NCBI RefSeq assembly: GCF_011742145.1
Contig: NZ_JAAQQU010000104.1
Coordinates: forward strand, 866,374 to 930,373
Reading direction: 5' to 3'
Origin: Flavobacterium sp. J49
Lineage (GTDB): Bacteria; Bacteroidota; Bacteroidia; Flavobacteriales; Flavobacteriaceae
Length of the DNA stretch: 64,000 bases
Shown here: positions 15,799 to 24,711 of the stretch, in pieces
How the letters are laid out: each line of letters starts with the position of its first letter
How positions within the stretch are numbered: position 1 is the stretch's first letter
Made by a program: the position numbers and the translations under genes
The notes under the pieces: model-generated
Databases searched by the model: none
The model's input: the letters and a program-made list of their open reading frames with translations, nothing else
Told to the model about the DNA's origin: nothing

Positions 15799-16548
15799 AT
15801 GAAAAAGTTTTCCTTATTAATAGTGTTGTTTTGGATGCTGAACGCTTGCGAAAAACCAAGTGATTGTGTAGAAAGTACGGGTGCCATCATTACCAAAGAA
15901 GTGGAAGTGCAAGCTTTCAAAAAAATCAAAGTCTATCGCGGTATTGAAGTTGTGATTACCCAAGGTTTGGAGCACAAAGTAGAAATTGTCGCCGGAGAAA
16001 ATTTTATCAATAATGTTCAGGTTATTCAAAACGGTGACCAACTGATTTTTAAAGATGACAGCAGTTGCAATTGGGTTCGCGCTTATGGTACGACTAAGAT
16101 TTTGGTCACTACACCAACCTTAGAAGAAGTGTATTCAAAAACAGATAGGGATATTAGTTCTAATGGCGTTTTGACTTTTCCGAACATCACTTTTATAGCC
16201 ATGGATAAGGACGGAGATGGCGAAAGCGGTGCCGGAACTGGCGATTTTAACTTGACAGTGAATAACAATTATTTGTATATCGCCAATAATAATGTATCGC
16301 GGTTTTATCTTTCGGGACAAACCAATTTAGCCGAGTTTAATTTCTATTTTGGAGATGGAAGAATCGAAGCCGAGAATCTAACGGCACAAAACATCAAAGT
16401 GTTTCACCGTGGTTCCAATGATATGACGGTAAGACCGATTCAAAGTATTATTGGCACGATGAACAGCACCGGAAACATTATCTTAAAAAATGTTCCGCCT
16501 ATTGTAAATGTGGCCGAATTGTACCAGGGCAATGTGATTTATCCTTAA
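15799..16548 (+). CDS. DUF2807 (head GIN-like) lipoprotein
   Basis: 249 residues. The N terminus KKFSLLIVLFWMLNAC ends in a lipobox with the lipidated Cys (~residue 17). The rest matches DUF2807: FKKIKVYRGIEVVITQG, VEIVAGENFINNV and repeated short beta strands ending in IYP. Such proteins form right-handed beta structures and are common in Bacteroidota; their function is unknown. It is probably in a two-gene transcript with the preceding barrel protein and converges on gldA. Confidence 0.85.
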   Translation: MKKFSLLIVLFWMLNACEKPSDCVESTGAIITKEVEVQAFKKIKVYRGIEVVITQGLEHKVEIVAGENFINNVQVIQNGDQLIFKDDSSCNWVRAYGTTKILVTTPTLEEVYSKTDRDISSNGVLTFPNITFIAMDKDGDGESGAGTGDFNLTVNNNYLYIANNNVSRFYLSGQTNLAEFNFYFGDGRIEAENLTAQNIKVFHRGSNDMTVRPIQSIIGTMNSTGNIILKNVPPIVNVAELYQGNVIYP

Positions 16549-16559
16549 GTTGCGGAACA

Positions 16560-17459
16560 CTATTTTTTAGTTTTTTCCCTAAAAATTTGCTCCAAATTCT
16601 TGCTTTTCAAGCTTATCTGAAGCGTTTTCAAACCATTGTCATGCGCAAAGTCGAATACTTTCGGACGCATGTCTTCTTCGGTATTGAAGGTTAGCAACCA
16701 AATATTGTCAGTTGTATTTTTATAGGTTTTGATGTCGTTTAAATTGGCCAATAAAGTCGCGTCAATGGCTTTGTCAAATTCCACTTCGATGATTTGTTCT
16801 TTTTCTTCCGAAACCAGTTTGTCCAGTTTTTTATCGGTTACAATTTTGCCGTGGTCAATGATGATGACGCGGTCGCAAATGGCTTCCACTTCTTGCATGA
16901 TGTGTGTTGATAGAAAAACGGTTTTGTCTTTCCCTACATTCTTAATTACATTTCTGATTTCCACCAATTGATTTGGATCTAATCCTGTAGTCGGTTCATC
17001 CAAAATCAACACATCGGGATTGTGTAAAAGTGCGGTCGCTAAGCCAACACGCTGACGAAAACCTTTTGATAATTGACCTATTTTTTTATGACTTTCCGGT
17101 GTTAAACCGGTTAATTCGATGACTTCTTCAATACGCGATTGGGCTACCTTATACACATCGGCATTGAAAGCCAAATATTCGCGGACATATAAATCCAAGT
17201 ATAACGGATTGTGTTCGGGCAAATAACCAACAGATTTTTGCACCTGAATTTGCGCTTCATTGACATCATTGCCATTTACGGCAGCCGAACCTTCATCGGC
17301 ATTGATATAAGTGGTCAAAATTTTCATTAAAGTAGATTTTCCGGCGCCATTCGGACCCAAAAAACCTACGATTTCTCCTTTTTTAATGGAAAACGAAACA
17401 TTGTCGAGTGCTTTTTGCGCACCATAACTTTTGGAAATATTTTGAACTTCTATCGACAT
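16560..17459 (-). CDS. gldA: Gliding-motility ABC transporter ATPase GldA
   Basis: 299 residues. Walker A GPNGAGKST (~residues 36-44), Q-loop, signature LSKGFRQRVGLA, Walker B VLILDEPTTGLDP and the H-loop STHIMQEVE are all intact. The sequence opening (SIEVQNISKSYGAQKALDNV) and length fit GldA, which with GldF and GldG forms an ABC transporter needed for flavobacterial gliding. gldFG are not nearby, as is usual. A general ABC-2 export ATPase is the alternative. It is monocistronic, with a promoter at 17477-17503. Confidence 0.82.
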   Translation of the reverse strand: MSIEVQNISKSYGAQKALDNVSFSIKKGEIVGFLGPNGAGKSTLMKILTTYINADEGSAAVNGNDVNEAQIQVQKSVGYLPEHNPLYLDLYVREYLAFNADVYKVAQSRIEEVIELTGLTPESHKKIGQLSKGFRQRVGLATALLHNPDVLILDEPTTGLDPNQLVEIRNVIKNVGKDKTVFLSTHIMQEVEAICDRVIIIDHGKIVTDKKLDKLVSEEKEQIIEVEFDKAIDATLLANLNDIKTYKNTTDNIWLLTFNTEEDMRPKVFDFAHDNGLKTLQISLKSKNLEQIFREKTKK

Positions 17460-17476
17460 AAACGTAATATTTGGAG

Positions 17477-17503
17477 CAAATGTAAAGAGAAAAAAAACAG
17501 CAA
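17477..17503 (-). promoter_or_regulatory. Promoter of gldA
   Basis: On the minus strand TTG (17503-17501), 16 nt, then TACATTTG (17484-17477). Confidence 0.55.
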
Positions 17504-17586
17504 CTAATTTTTTTTGATGAGATTAACTTTCTTTTTCAAAGCAAAATTAGATTCCTATATTTACCCTTCGAATAAATTTAAAAACT

Positions 17587-18519
17587 ATGAAAAAGTATCT
17601 TTTAGTCTTTCTTGCCTGTGGATTTTTGGGTCAAGCCCAAAATAAACCGGTTATTTCTAAAGCTGAAGTAGTCCGAATTGAAACCGAATTGGCTTCAGAC
17701 AAAATGCAAGGCCGAAAAGTGTTTACCGCAGGAATCGATTCGGCCTCTGTTTTTATTGAAAAAGAGTTTGCCAAAATCGGGCTCGACTATTACAAAGGAC
17801 TAAACAGTTACCGACAAGAATTTAAGGGAAAAGGCAAAGCCGCAAATAACGTTATCGGCGTCTTAAAAGGCAAATCAAAACCGGAGGAGTTTGTGGTTTT
17901 CTCGGCGCATTATGATCATTTGGGAACAATCAGCGGTAGCAACGACACCATTTATAATGGAGCCAATGATGATGCGTCAGGCACTACAGCGGTGATTGCG
18001 TTGGCACAATACTTTAAAGAATTGAATCAAAACGAACGCACGATTATTTTTGTAGCGTTCACAGCAGAAGAAGTAGGAGGTTATGGTTCGGGTTATTTTT
18101 CTAAAAACATTAATCCGGAACAAGTAGTAGCGATGTTTAATATTGAAATGATAGGCACCGAAAGTAAGTGGAATAAAAACTCTGCTTACATCACCGGATT
18201 TGAAAAATCAGATTTCGGGACCATTTTGCAAAAGAACCTCAAAGGCACGGATTTTAATTTTTATCCCGATCCTTATCCAACGGAACAACTTTTTTATCGT
18301 TCGGATAATGCAAGATTAGCAGCAGTTGGCGTTCCGGCGCACACGATTTCAACCTCTAAAATGGATTCGGAACCCAATTACCACCAACTAAGCGATGAGG
18401 TTTCGACTTTAGACTTAGACAACATGACCGAAATCATCAAAGCAATTGCCCTTAGTTCAGAATCAATTATCAATGGAAAAGACACGCCAAAGCGAATTGA
18501 AAAGTTACCACGCAATTAA
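17587..18519 (+). CDS. Secreted M28-family zinc aminopeptidase
   Basis: 310 residues with a signal peptide (KKYLLVFLACGFLGQAQ). M28 peptidases release N-terminal residues from peptides using two zinc ions. Ligands are visible: His in SAHYDHLG, Asp in NGANDDASG, the catalytic and zinc Glu in FTAEEVGGYGSGYF, the acidic residue in NIEMIG, and His in NYHQLSDE. It probably acts in the periplasm or outside the cell for nutrient peptides. It stands alone between divergent gldA and the pheA leader; a hairpin at 18562-18582 may end its transcript. Confidence 0.93.
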   Translation: MKKYLLVFLACGFLGQAQNKPVISKAEVVRIETELASDKMQGRKVFTAGIDSASVFIEKEFAKIGLDYYKGLNSYRQEFKGKGKAANNVIGVLKGKSKPEEFVVFSAHYDHLGTISGSNDTIYNGANDDASGTTAVIALAQYFKELNQNERTIIFVAFTAEEVGGYGSGYFSKNINPEQVVAMFNIEMIGTESKWNKNSAYITGFEKSDFGTILQKNLKGTDFNFYPDPYPTEQLFYRSDNARLAAVGVPAHTISTSKMDSEPNYHQLSDEVSTLDLDNMTEIIKAIALSSESIINGKDTPKRIEKLPRN

Positions 18520-18561
18520 TTTTACGAAAACGTTACCTTAATTTTTTTTGCCAAGTCTTGT

Positions 18562-18582
18562 AAAACGGACGTTTTATTTTTT
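18562..18582 (+). terminator. Weak terminator after the M28 peptidase
   Basis: AAAAC (18562-18566) and GTTTT (18571-18575) enclose GGAC and are followed by ATTTTTTT. The stem is short. The promoter of the pheA leader must lie in or just after this stretch, but no clear TAnnTTTG is visible. Confidence 0.45.
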
Positions 18583-18608
18583 TACATTAGCCAAACAGAA
18601 TAACAACA

Positions 18609-18698
18609 ATGAGACAATTTAACACCTTTTATAACTATTTCTTTTATTTCTTCTTCGGACAGAAAAAGGGATTAGTATTGTGTTATGTGAAAAAGTAA
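18609..18698 (+). CDS. Phenylalanine/tyrosine-rich leader peptide (pheA attenuator)
   Basis: A 29-residue frame from ATG 18609 to TAA 18698. Residues 4-16 hold seven Phe and three Tyr (F-N-T-F-Y-N-Y-F-F-Y-F-F-F), and a further Tyr is at 26. An intrinsic terminator begins 23 nt after its stop, and pheA begins just beyond. In the leader, GGGATT (18668-18673) complements AATCCC (18722-18727) of the terminator arm, and TTCTTCGG (18651-18658) complements CCGACGAA (18726-18733) with one mismatch. Either could make an antiterminator when ribosomes stall on Phe/Tyr codons. The composition matches the operon products, as with the E. coli pheA leader. Confidence 0.87.
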   Translation: MRQFNTFYNYFFYFFFGQKKGLVLCYVKK

Positions 18699-18721
18699 AT
18701 TTTTAAAACAATGATAATATG

Positions 18722-18750
18722 AATCCCGACGAAAGTTGGGATTTTTTTTT
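18722..18750 (+). terminator. Attenuator terminator upstream of pheA
   Basis: AATCCCGAC (18722-18730) pairs with GTTGGGATT (18735-18743), one G-T wobble, with a GAAA tetraloop and nine T. It lies between the Phe/Tyr leader peptide and the pheA ATG at 18757. Confidence 0.92.
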
Positions 18751-18756
18751 GACTAT

Positions 18757-19584
18757 ATGGAAACAAAAATCGCAATACAAGGCATCAAAGGTTCTTTTCA
18801 CCACCAAGTCGCGCAGGAATATTTTCAGCAGGAACATGCTCTTGACGAATGCATGTCGTTTGATGACTTAGTAAAAAGTTTGGTCAACAACCGCTCGCAC
18901 AAAGGCGTGATGGCGTTGGAAAATTCTATCGCCGGTTCGATTATTCCGAATTATGCTTTAATTGACCGAAATAATCTGCACATTATTGGCGAACATTATC
19001 TCGACATTCACATGAACTTGATGGGCTTAAAAGGGCAAAAAATAGAAGACATTACAGAAGTCCATTCGCATCCGATTGCGTTGTTGCAATGTGCCGTTTT
19101 CTTTAGCCAATATCCGCACATTAAATTGGTTGAAAGTGGTGATACCGCCGAAACCGCACGTCGTATTCAGGAGCAAAAGTTAACCGGAATAGGCGCCGTG
19201 GCTGCTCCGATTGCCGCCAAATTATATGATTTAGAAATATTAGCTGCCGGAATTCACACCATTCAAAGTAACAAAACCCGCTTTGTAATTGTCAAAACCA
19301 CCAATAAAGAGTGGCCAAAAGAAGAGATTAATAAAGCCTCTATAAAGTTTGAGTTGGATGACACACCGGGAAGTTTGGCCACGGTTTTAAATGTGATGAA
19401 CAACTGCAAACTGAATCTCACCAAAATCCAATCGATGCCAATTATAGAAACGCCTTTTCAGTATTCTTTTTTTGTGGATGTGATTTTTGAAAAGTACAAA
19501 CATTATGAAAAAGCCAAAAATATTTTAGACCTAATGACCACGCATTTCAAGGTATTAGGGGAATACAAAAACGGAAGATTATGA
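18757..19584 (+). CDS. pheA: Prephenate dehydratase with ACT domain
   Basis: 275 residues from ATG 18757 (METKIAIQGIKGS); a start further upstream would lie in the terminator. It converts prephenate to phenylpyruvate. The N-terminal half is the PBP-like catalytic domain (ENSIAGSIIPNY, HSHPIALLQC, and NKTRFVIV with the TRF motif ~residue 180). The C-terminal ~80 residues form an ACT domain (FELDDTPGSLATVLNVMN; KIQSMPI) for Phe feedback. No chorismate mutase domain is fused. Its TGA overlaps the next ATG by 4 bp. The operon is under the Phe/Tyr attenuator. Confidence 0.95.
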   Translation: METKIAIQGIKGSFHHQVAQEYFQQEHALDECMSFDDLVKSLVNNRSHKGVMALENSIAGSIIPNYALIDRNNLHIIGEHYLDIHMNLMGLKGQKIEDITEVHSHPIALLQCAVFFSQYPHIKLVESGDTAETARRIQEQKLTGIGAVAAPIAAKLYDLEILAAGIHTIQSNKTRFVIVKTTNKEWPKEEINKASIKFELDDTPGSLATVLNVMNNCKLNLTKIQSMPIIETPFQYSFFVDVIFEKYKHYEKAKNILDLMTTHFKVLGEYKNGRL

Positions 19585-20729
19585 TAACAACTGCCAACCG
19601 ATTAAACAGCGTTCAAGAATATTATTTCTCCAGAAAATTGCGAGAAGTACGCCAACTCATTGCCGAAGGAAAGCCTGTCATCAACATGGGTATCGGCAGT
19701 CCCGATTTGGCACCTGAAAAAACCGTGATTGAGGCCATGAGCCAATCGATGTTAGACGACAAAGCCCACGAATACCAAAGCTATCAAGGCTTGCCTGAAT
19801 TGCGAAAAGGCATGGCTGATTTTTATGCCAATCAGTTTAAAGTTGCGTTAGATTTCAATTCCGAAATTTTGCCGTTAATGGGTTCCAAAGAAGGCATAAT
19901 GCTCATTTCTTTGGCTTTTTTAAACGAAGGCGATGAGGTGTTGATTCCCAATCCGGGTTATCCGACGTATGCTTCAGTGACTGAATTGGTTCAGGCAAAA
20001 GCAATCAATTATGATTTGACGAAAGCCAACGATTGGCAACCCGATTTTGAAGCTTTGGAGCAAACGGATTTGTCGAAAGTCAAACTCATGTGGGTTTCGT
20101 ATCCGCACATGCCAACCGGTGCTAATGGAACGGTGGAATTGTTTAAAAAGCTAATTGCTTTTGGCAAAAAATACCAAATTTTAATTGTCAATGACAATCC
20201 GTACAGTTTTGTGCTGAATGACCACCCGATTTCGATTTTGCAAGTTGAGGGTGCCAAAGAGATAGCTTTAGAGTTGAATTCTTTATCTAAGACCTATAAT
20301 ATGGCCGGTTGGCGTGTGGGAATGGTTTTAGGAAATCCAACTTTAATCGACGCGGTGTTGAAAGTCAAAAGCAATATGGACAGCGGGATGTTTTACGGTA
20401 TTCAAAAAGGGGCAATTGAAGCGTTGAAATTGGGTCAAGATTGGTTTGGAAAGCAAAACGAAATTTACAACAAACGCCGAAATCTAATCTTCCAATTGGC
20501 TGAAAAATTAGATTGTACTTTCGATAGAAGCAGTGTTGGTTTGTTTGTTTGGGCCAAATTACCCGAAGACATTTCAGCGGAAGCCTTTATTGACAAAGTT
20601 TTAATCGAAAAGCATATCTTCATTACGCCCGGAATTATATTTGGCAGCAATGGGGAAGGGTACATTCGATTTTCGCTTTGCGTTACCGAAGAAAAAATAC
20701 AGGAAGCTATAAAAAGAATTACGAATTAG
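19581..20729 (+). CDS. Class I/II PLP aminotransferase, probably aromatic
   Basis: 382 residues. Fold-type I motifs: NMGIGSPDLAPE at the N terminus, YQSYQGLPELRKGMADFY, NPGYPTYASV, NDNPYSF and the PLP lysine in SLSKTYNMAGWRVGM (~residue 238). It overlaps pheA by 4 bp and sits before DAHP synthase, so it most likely aminates phenylpyruvate or hydroxyphenylpyruvate. Relatives also act on LL-diaminopimelate or other substrates, so specificity is inferred from context. Its last codons (RITN) run into an AATTACG heptamer array. Confidence 0.88.
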   Translation: MITTANRLNSVQEYYFSRKLREVRQLIAEGKPVINMGIGSPDLAPEKTVIEAMSQSMLDDKAHEYQSYQGLPELRKGMADFYANQFKVALDFNSEILPLMGSKEGIMLISLAFLNEGDEVLIPNPGYPTYASVTELVQAKAINYDLTKANDWQPDFEALEQTDLSKVKLMWVSYPHMPTGANGTVELFKKLIAFGKKYQILIVNDNPYSFVLNDHPISILQVEGAKEIALELNSLSKTYNMAGWRVGMVLGNPTLIDAVLKVKSNMDSGMFYGIQKGAIEALKLGQDWFGKQNEIYNKRRNLIFQLAEKLDCTFDRSSVGLFVWAKLPEDISAEAFIDKVLIEKHIFITPGIIFGSNGEGYIRFSLCVTEEKIQEAIKRITN

Positions 20730-20751
20730 AAATTACGAATTACGAATTGGA
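20717..20751 (+). repeat. Heptamer array, unit AATTACG x5
   Basis: AATTACG, AATTAGA, AATTACG, AATTACG, AATTGGA. It overlaps the aminotransferase stop and fills most of the 52-bp gap before DAHP synthase. Confidence 0.88.
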
Positions 20752-20781
20752 TTTTACTAAATTTACAGAAGATAAAAAGCT

Positions 20782-21864
20782 ATGAATATTACAGCAGACA
20801 ACAGAAAGTGGTTAGATGATTTTAACTTGAGTCATCCTTTGGTAATCGCAGGACCATGCAGCGCGGAAACCGAAGAACAAGTGTTGAAGATTGCACGCGA
20901 ATTGAAAAATTCTGACGTGTCCATTTATCGAGCAGGAATTTGGAAACCCAGAACGCGTCCGGGCGGATTTGAAGGCGTAGGCGCGATTGGTTTAAAATGG
21001 TTGCAAAAAGCCAAAGCCGAAACCGGACTGTTAATGGCGACCGAAGTGGCCAATGCAGCCCACGTAAAATTGGCTTTAGAGCATGATATAGATGTGCTTT
21101 GGATTGGCGCAAGAACTACGGTAAATCCGTTTGCCGTTCAGGAAATTGCCGATGCTTTGCAAGGAACGGATAAAATTGTTTTGGTTAAGAACCCTGTAAA
21201 TCCCGATTTGGCTTTGTGGATTGGCGGTGTGGAACGTTTGTACAATGCCGGTATCAAAAAGCTAGGCGTTATCCACAGAGGGTTTTCGACTTATGATAAA
21301 ACCAAATACAGAAACATACCCGAGTGGCAATTGGCTATCGAATTACAAAGTCGGTTCCCTAATTTGCCTTTGATTTGTGATCCGTCGCATATTACCGGAA
21401 AACGCGACATGATTCAGGAAGTATCGCAGCAAGCTTTGGATTTGAATTATGACGGCTTAATAATAGAAACCCATTTTGATCCTGATAATGCTTGGAGTGA
21501 TGCCGCGCAACAAGTAACACCAACGGTTTTGAAACAAATTTTTGAAGATTTAAGAATCCGTAAGGTGACCGATGATGCGGATGATTACAACAATCGTTTG
21601 GCCAGATTTAGGGTTGATATTGACGAATACGATGGGAAACTGTTGGAGATTCTAGGCAAAAGAATGAAAGTCGCCGACAAAATCGGTGCCTTAAAAAAAG
21701 AGAAAAACGTGGCTGTTTTACAAAACAAACGATGGAACGAAATCCTAGGCAAAATGATTTTAGATGGAGAAGAAAAAGGTTTGAGCGAAGAGTTTATCCT
21801 TAAAATCTTCAAAGCCATCCACCAAGAAAGTATCAGCCATCAAGAGAAGATTATTAATAATTAA
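20782..21864 (+). CDS. Bifunctional DAHP synthase / chorismate mutase (type II)
   Basis: 360 residues. Residues ~1-255 are a DAHP synthase of the KdsA-like type (VIAGPCSAETEEQ, RAGIWKPRTRPGGFEG, LPLICDPSHITGKRD, IIETHFDPDNAWSDAAQQ). It joins erythrose-4-phosphate and PEP at the start of the shikimate pathway. Residues ~270-350 form an AroQ chorismate mutase (RFRVDIDEYDGKLLEILGKRMKVADKIG), which makes prephenate for PheA. So the operon spans the pathway entry and its Phe/Tyr end. I see no prephenate dehydrogenase (tyrA) among these genes. A terminator follows. Confidence 0.95.
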   Translation: MNITADNRKWLDDFNLSHPLVIAGPCSAETEEQVLKIARELKNSDVSIYRAGIWKPRTRPGGFEGVGAIGLKWLQKAKAETGLLMATEVANAAHVKLALEHDIDVLWIGARTTVNPFAVQEIADALQGTDKIVLVKNPVNPDLALWIGGVERLYNAGIKKLGVIHRGFSTYDKTKYRNIPEWQLAIELQSRFPNLPLICDPSHITGKRDMIQEVSQQALDLNYDGLIIETHFDPDNAWSDAAQQVTPTVLKQIFEDLRIRKVTDDADDYNNRLARFRVDIDEYDGKLLEILGKRMKVADKIGALKKEKNVAVLQNKRWNEILGKMILDGEEKGLSEEFILKIFKAIHQESISHQEKIINN

Positions 21865-21885
21865 AGTGATAATTTAGTTAAAACC

Positions 21886-21916
21886 AAAACCTGTTTATTT
21901 ATTGGCAGGTTTTTTT
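21886..21916 (+). terminator. Terminator of the pheA operon
   Basis: AAAACCTG (21886-21893) pairs with CAGGTTTT (21906-21913) and is followed by T. Confidence 0.85.
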
Positions 21917-21965
21917 TGTATCATTGCCCACAATAAAAACAATCTCTAATTTTAAAACAACCAAA

Positions 21966-23621
21966 ATGAAACAAACCTTTTTAGGTTTTATCTTTTTCGT
22001 TTGCAGTTGCATAAGCTTGAATGCACAAAACAAAATTGATAAAATTAACATGACTTACGGTGAAGAATTGCCGGAAGACAAGCAAAAAATCGTAAAGATT
22101 ATCGGGGAAAGCGGTAATAAAATTTACGCCCTCGGATTCAAAGAAAAGGATGATTATTTTCTAAAAATATTTGAATCAAAAACCATGAAAATCATTTCTT
22201 CCAATCCTATTGTCATCCCTCAAATCAGTGATAAAGAGGTTGACTTTGAAGATGTTTTTTTATTAAACGGGAAGCTTTTTGCCATAGGAAGTGTTTACAA
22301 TAAAAAGGATAAAATTTTCAATCTAATCGGAGCCGAAATTTCAGAAAAAGGCGTTTTGAGCAAAACAACAGTGACTTTATTCAATTCGGAAGTCGCTAAA
22401 AAGTCAGAGCGAGGCGGATTTTACTTCAAACAATCTCCCGATGAAGGCGCTTTGTTAATCATGCACACATCTCGTTTTCCTAAAGAAGATGCGATTAAAT
22501 ACGAAGTTAAATTGTTTGACGATAAATTGGCTACACTTTTCTCCAGCGAAGAAAAAGTGAAATTTGACGACAGCAAAAAAGATTACGAGTTTACCATTTC
22601 TGATTTTGAATTGAATTTTCAAGATGATGTGTTCTTAGTAATCAATGAAAGCTACCGCGATTCTAAAAAGAAAGAGCAAGTCGAAAAATTCCAAATTCAC
22701 GCTTTCAAAAAAGCCAACAACTACGTGAAAGAAGTAGTGGATATCAATATCAAAGGCAAAGAAATCATCAACTGTAAGATGATGTCAACCAACAAAAACA
22801 CATTGCAGTTGGTTGGATTTTACTCCAGTGTTCGTGAAAACGGAAAAGCCAACAAGGAATTAAAAGGCGTTTACAATGCTACCATTAATTTGGCTACGAA
22901 TGTAAATGACAACTTAAAGTTCAATGAGTTTGACTACGCAACGAAAGTTAAATTATTGGGTGAAAGAAGAGCCAAAAAAGGGAAAGACTTAAAACCTTTA
23001 TACAGTATCACAACACTAATCGAGAAAAACGACGGCGGTATCATCGTTTTGTCTGAATTGCAATTTGTGTATGTCGGACAAAGTTCCGGAATCGGACCAT
23101 TGGCTTTTACTCCGGTGACTTATACTAAAAACGAGATTATCGTTACTTGTCTCAAACCGGATGGTTCATTAGATTGGAGTAATGTATTGCCCAAAGAACA
23201 ATCGGCTACAGTGACAACTATGTCGTTTGCCTTTGGAGCTGTTGGAGGTAATGGAAACTTTGCAGTAGGGATTGCGATGGCTATTCCTTTGGCGCAAATG
23301 GGGAAAGGTCCTGAATATTTAGGAGCCATTCCGATTTATAAAGACGGTGTTTTGAATTTGCTTTTCAATGATAACGTTAAAAATAAAGGCGTTACTGATA
23401 TTGAAGAAATCAAGTCTTTGGGGAACTACAACAACGCAGTTCCGGCACTTTTTATCTTTGATGGGAAAGGTCAAATCACCAGAAAAGATCCCGAAGAAGT
23501 AATCAAGAATGAATTGGTGCTTCGTCCGGGGATTTATTACCGCAAAAACCAAAATGAGTTTATCGTTTATTCCTCAAGAAGGAAACTGGATAAACTGGGA
23601 CGTATGATTTTGGAAGACTAA
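21966..23621 (+). CDS. Secreted hypothetical protein, Flavobacteria-type
   Basis: 551 residues from ATG 21966, which gives a signal peptide (KQTFLGFIFFVCSCISLNAQ); the open frame upstream begins in the preceding terminator. The body has repeated strand patterns (GNKIYALGFKEKDDYFLKIFE; IVLSELQFVYVG; VTCLKPDGSLDWSNVLPKEQ) reminiscent of beta-propeller or PQQ-like blades, but I do not recognise a named family. It is a single gene between two terminators. Location is likely periplasm or outer surface. Confidence 0.8.
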   Translation: MKQTFLGFIFFVCSCISLNAQNKIDKINMTYGEELPEDKQKIVKIIGESGNKIYALGFKEKDDYFLKIFESKTMKIISSNPIVIPQISDKEVDFEDVFLLNGKLFAIGSVYNKKDKIFNLIGAEISEKGVLSKTTVTLFNSEVAKKSERGGFYFKQSPDEGALLIMHTSRFPKEDAIKYEVKLFDDKLATLFSSEEKVKFDDSKKDYEFTISDFELNFQDDVFLVINESYRDSKKKEQVEKFQIHAFKKANNYVKEVVDINIKGKEIINCKMMSTNKNTLQLVGFYSSVRENGKANKELKGVYNATINLATNVNDNLKFNEFDYATKVKLLGERRAKKGKDLKPLYSITTLIEKNDGGIIVLSELQFVYVGQSSGIGPLAFTPVTYTKNEIIVTCLKPDGSLDWSNVLPKEQSATVTTMSFAFGAVGGNGNFAVGIAMAIPLAQMGKGPEYLGAIPIYKDGVLNLLFNDNVKNKGVTDIEEIKSLGNYNNAVPALFIFDGKGQITRKDPEEVIKNELVLRPGIYYRKNQNEFIVYSSRRKLDKLGRMILED

Positions 23622-23628
23622 AAACCTT

Positions 23629-23656
23629 AAGGCTGTGATTTTTCACAGCCTTTTTA
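23629..23656 (+). terminator. Intrinsic terminator
   Basis: AAGGCTGTGA (23629-23638) pairs with TCACAGCCTT (23643-23652), loop TTTT, then a T run. Confidence 0.92.
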
Positions 23657-23696
23657 TTTGAAACAAACTTTAAACCCATTACAGTTTCATTTTTTT

Positions 23697-23704
23697 TACC
23701 TTTG
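23697..23704 (+). promoter_or_regulatory. -7 element of rsgA
   Basis: TACCTTTG matches TAnnTTTG, 20 nt before the rsgA ATG. A -33 TTG is not clear. Confidence 0.5.
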
Positions 23705-23724
23705 CTGAATCCTAAATTCAAAAA

Positions 23725-24705
23725 ATGACCGGACTCGTTTATAAATCTACCGGAAGTTGGTACACCGTCAAAGCCGAAGATAATACATTCTATGAATGTC
23801 GTATTAAAGGAAAATTTCGCATGAAAGGCATCAAGAGCACCAATCCGATAGCGGTTGGCGATGTGGTCGATTTTGAATTGGATGACACTTCCGATGACAT
23901 TACAGGAACCATCAATACGATTCACGACCGTAAGAATTATATTGTCCGAAAATCGGTGAATTTGTCTAAGCAAACTCATATTATTGCCTCAAACATTGAC
24001 ATCGTTTTTCTTTTGATTACGATTAACAATCCGCCAACGACTACCAGTTTTATTGATAGGTTTTTGGTTACTGCCGAAGCCTATGGCATTGAAGCGGTTT
24101 TGGTATTCAATAAGATTGACACTTTTGACGAAGCCATGCGCGATGAACAATTGTATCTGCAATACATTTACTCCGAAATAGGGTACAAATGTTTGAGAGT
24201 ATCTGCCGTTGAGAAAAAAGGAATAGCCGAATTGAAAGCCATGATGACCGGAAAAGTAAGTATGTTTTCGGGACATTCCGGAGTAGGAAAATCTACTTTG
24301 GTGAATGCTTTGGAACCTAGTTTGAATTTGAAAACCAAACACATATCGGAACAAAGCAAGCAAGGACAGCATACCACGACGTTTGCCGAAATGTATGATT
24401 TATCTTTTGACGCCAAAATCATAGATACACCGGGAATCAAAGGTTTCGGGATAGTAGATATGGAGCCTTCGGAAATCAGCGATTATTTCCCTGAATTTTT
24501 TAAGTTGAAAGAACAATGCAAGTTCAACAATTGTTTGCACAAAGAAGAACCGCATTGTGCCGTAAAGAAAGCTTTGGATGAAGACAAAATCGCCTGGTCG
24601 CGTTACAACAGTTACCTCAAAATTCTCGAAGGTGACGACGAGCATTACCGTTCCGATATTTACAACGATGACCGAATTGCCAGTGACGAAACCCGGAAAT
24701 CATAA
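23725..24705 (+). CDS. rsgA: Ribosome small-subunit biogenesis GTPase RsgA
   Basis: 326 residues. It is a circularly permuted GTPase acting in 30S maturation. N-terminal OB fold (TGLVYKSTGSWYTVKAED; VGDVVDFEL), then G4 FNKID, G1 GHSGVGKSTLVNAL, G3 DTPGIKGFG, and a C-terminal zinc finger with Cys, Cys, His and Cys (CKFNNCLHKEEPHC). It is followed 6 bp later by dtd, so the two form a translation-quality operon. Confidence 0.97.
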   Translation: MTGLVYKSTGSWYTVKAEDNTFYECRIKGKFRMKGIKSTNPIAVGDVVDFELDDTSDDITGTINTIHDRKNYIVRKSVNLSKQTHIIASNIDIVFLLITINNPPTTTSFIDRFLVTAEAYGIEAVLVFNKIDTFDEAMRDEQLYLQYIYSEIGYKCLRVSAVEKKGIAELKAMMTGKVSMFSGHSGVGKSTLVNALEPSLNLKTKHISEQSKQGQHTTTFAEMYDLSFDAKIIDTPGIKGFGIVDMEPSEISDYFPEFFKLKEQCKFNNCLHKEEPHCAVKKALDEDKIAWSRYNSYLKILEGDDEHYRSDIYNDDRIASDETRKS

Positions 24706-24711
24706 TCCACC

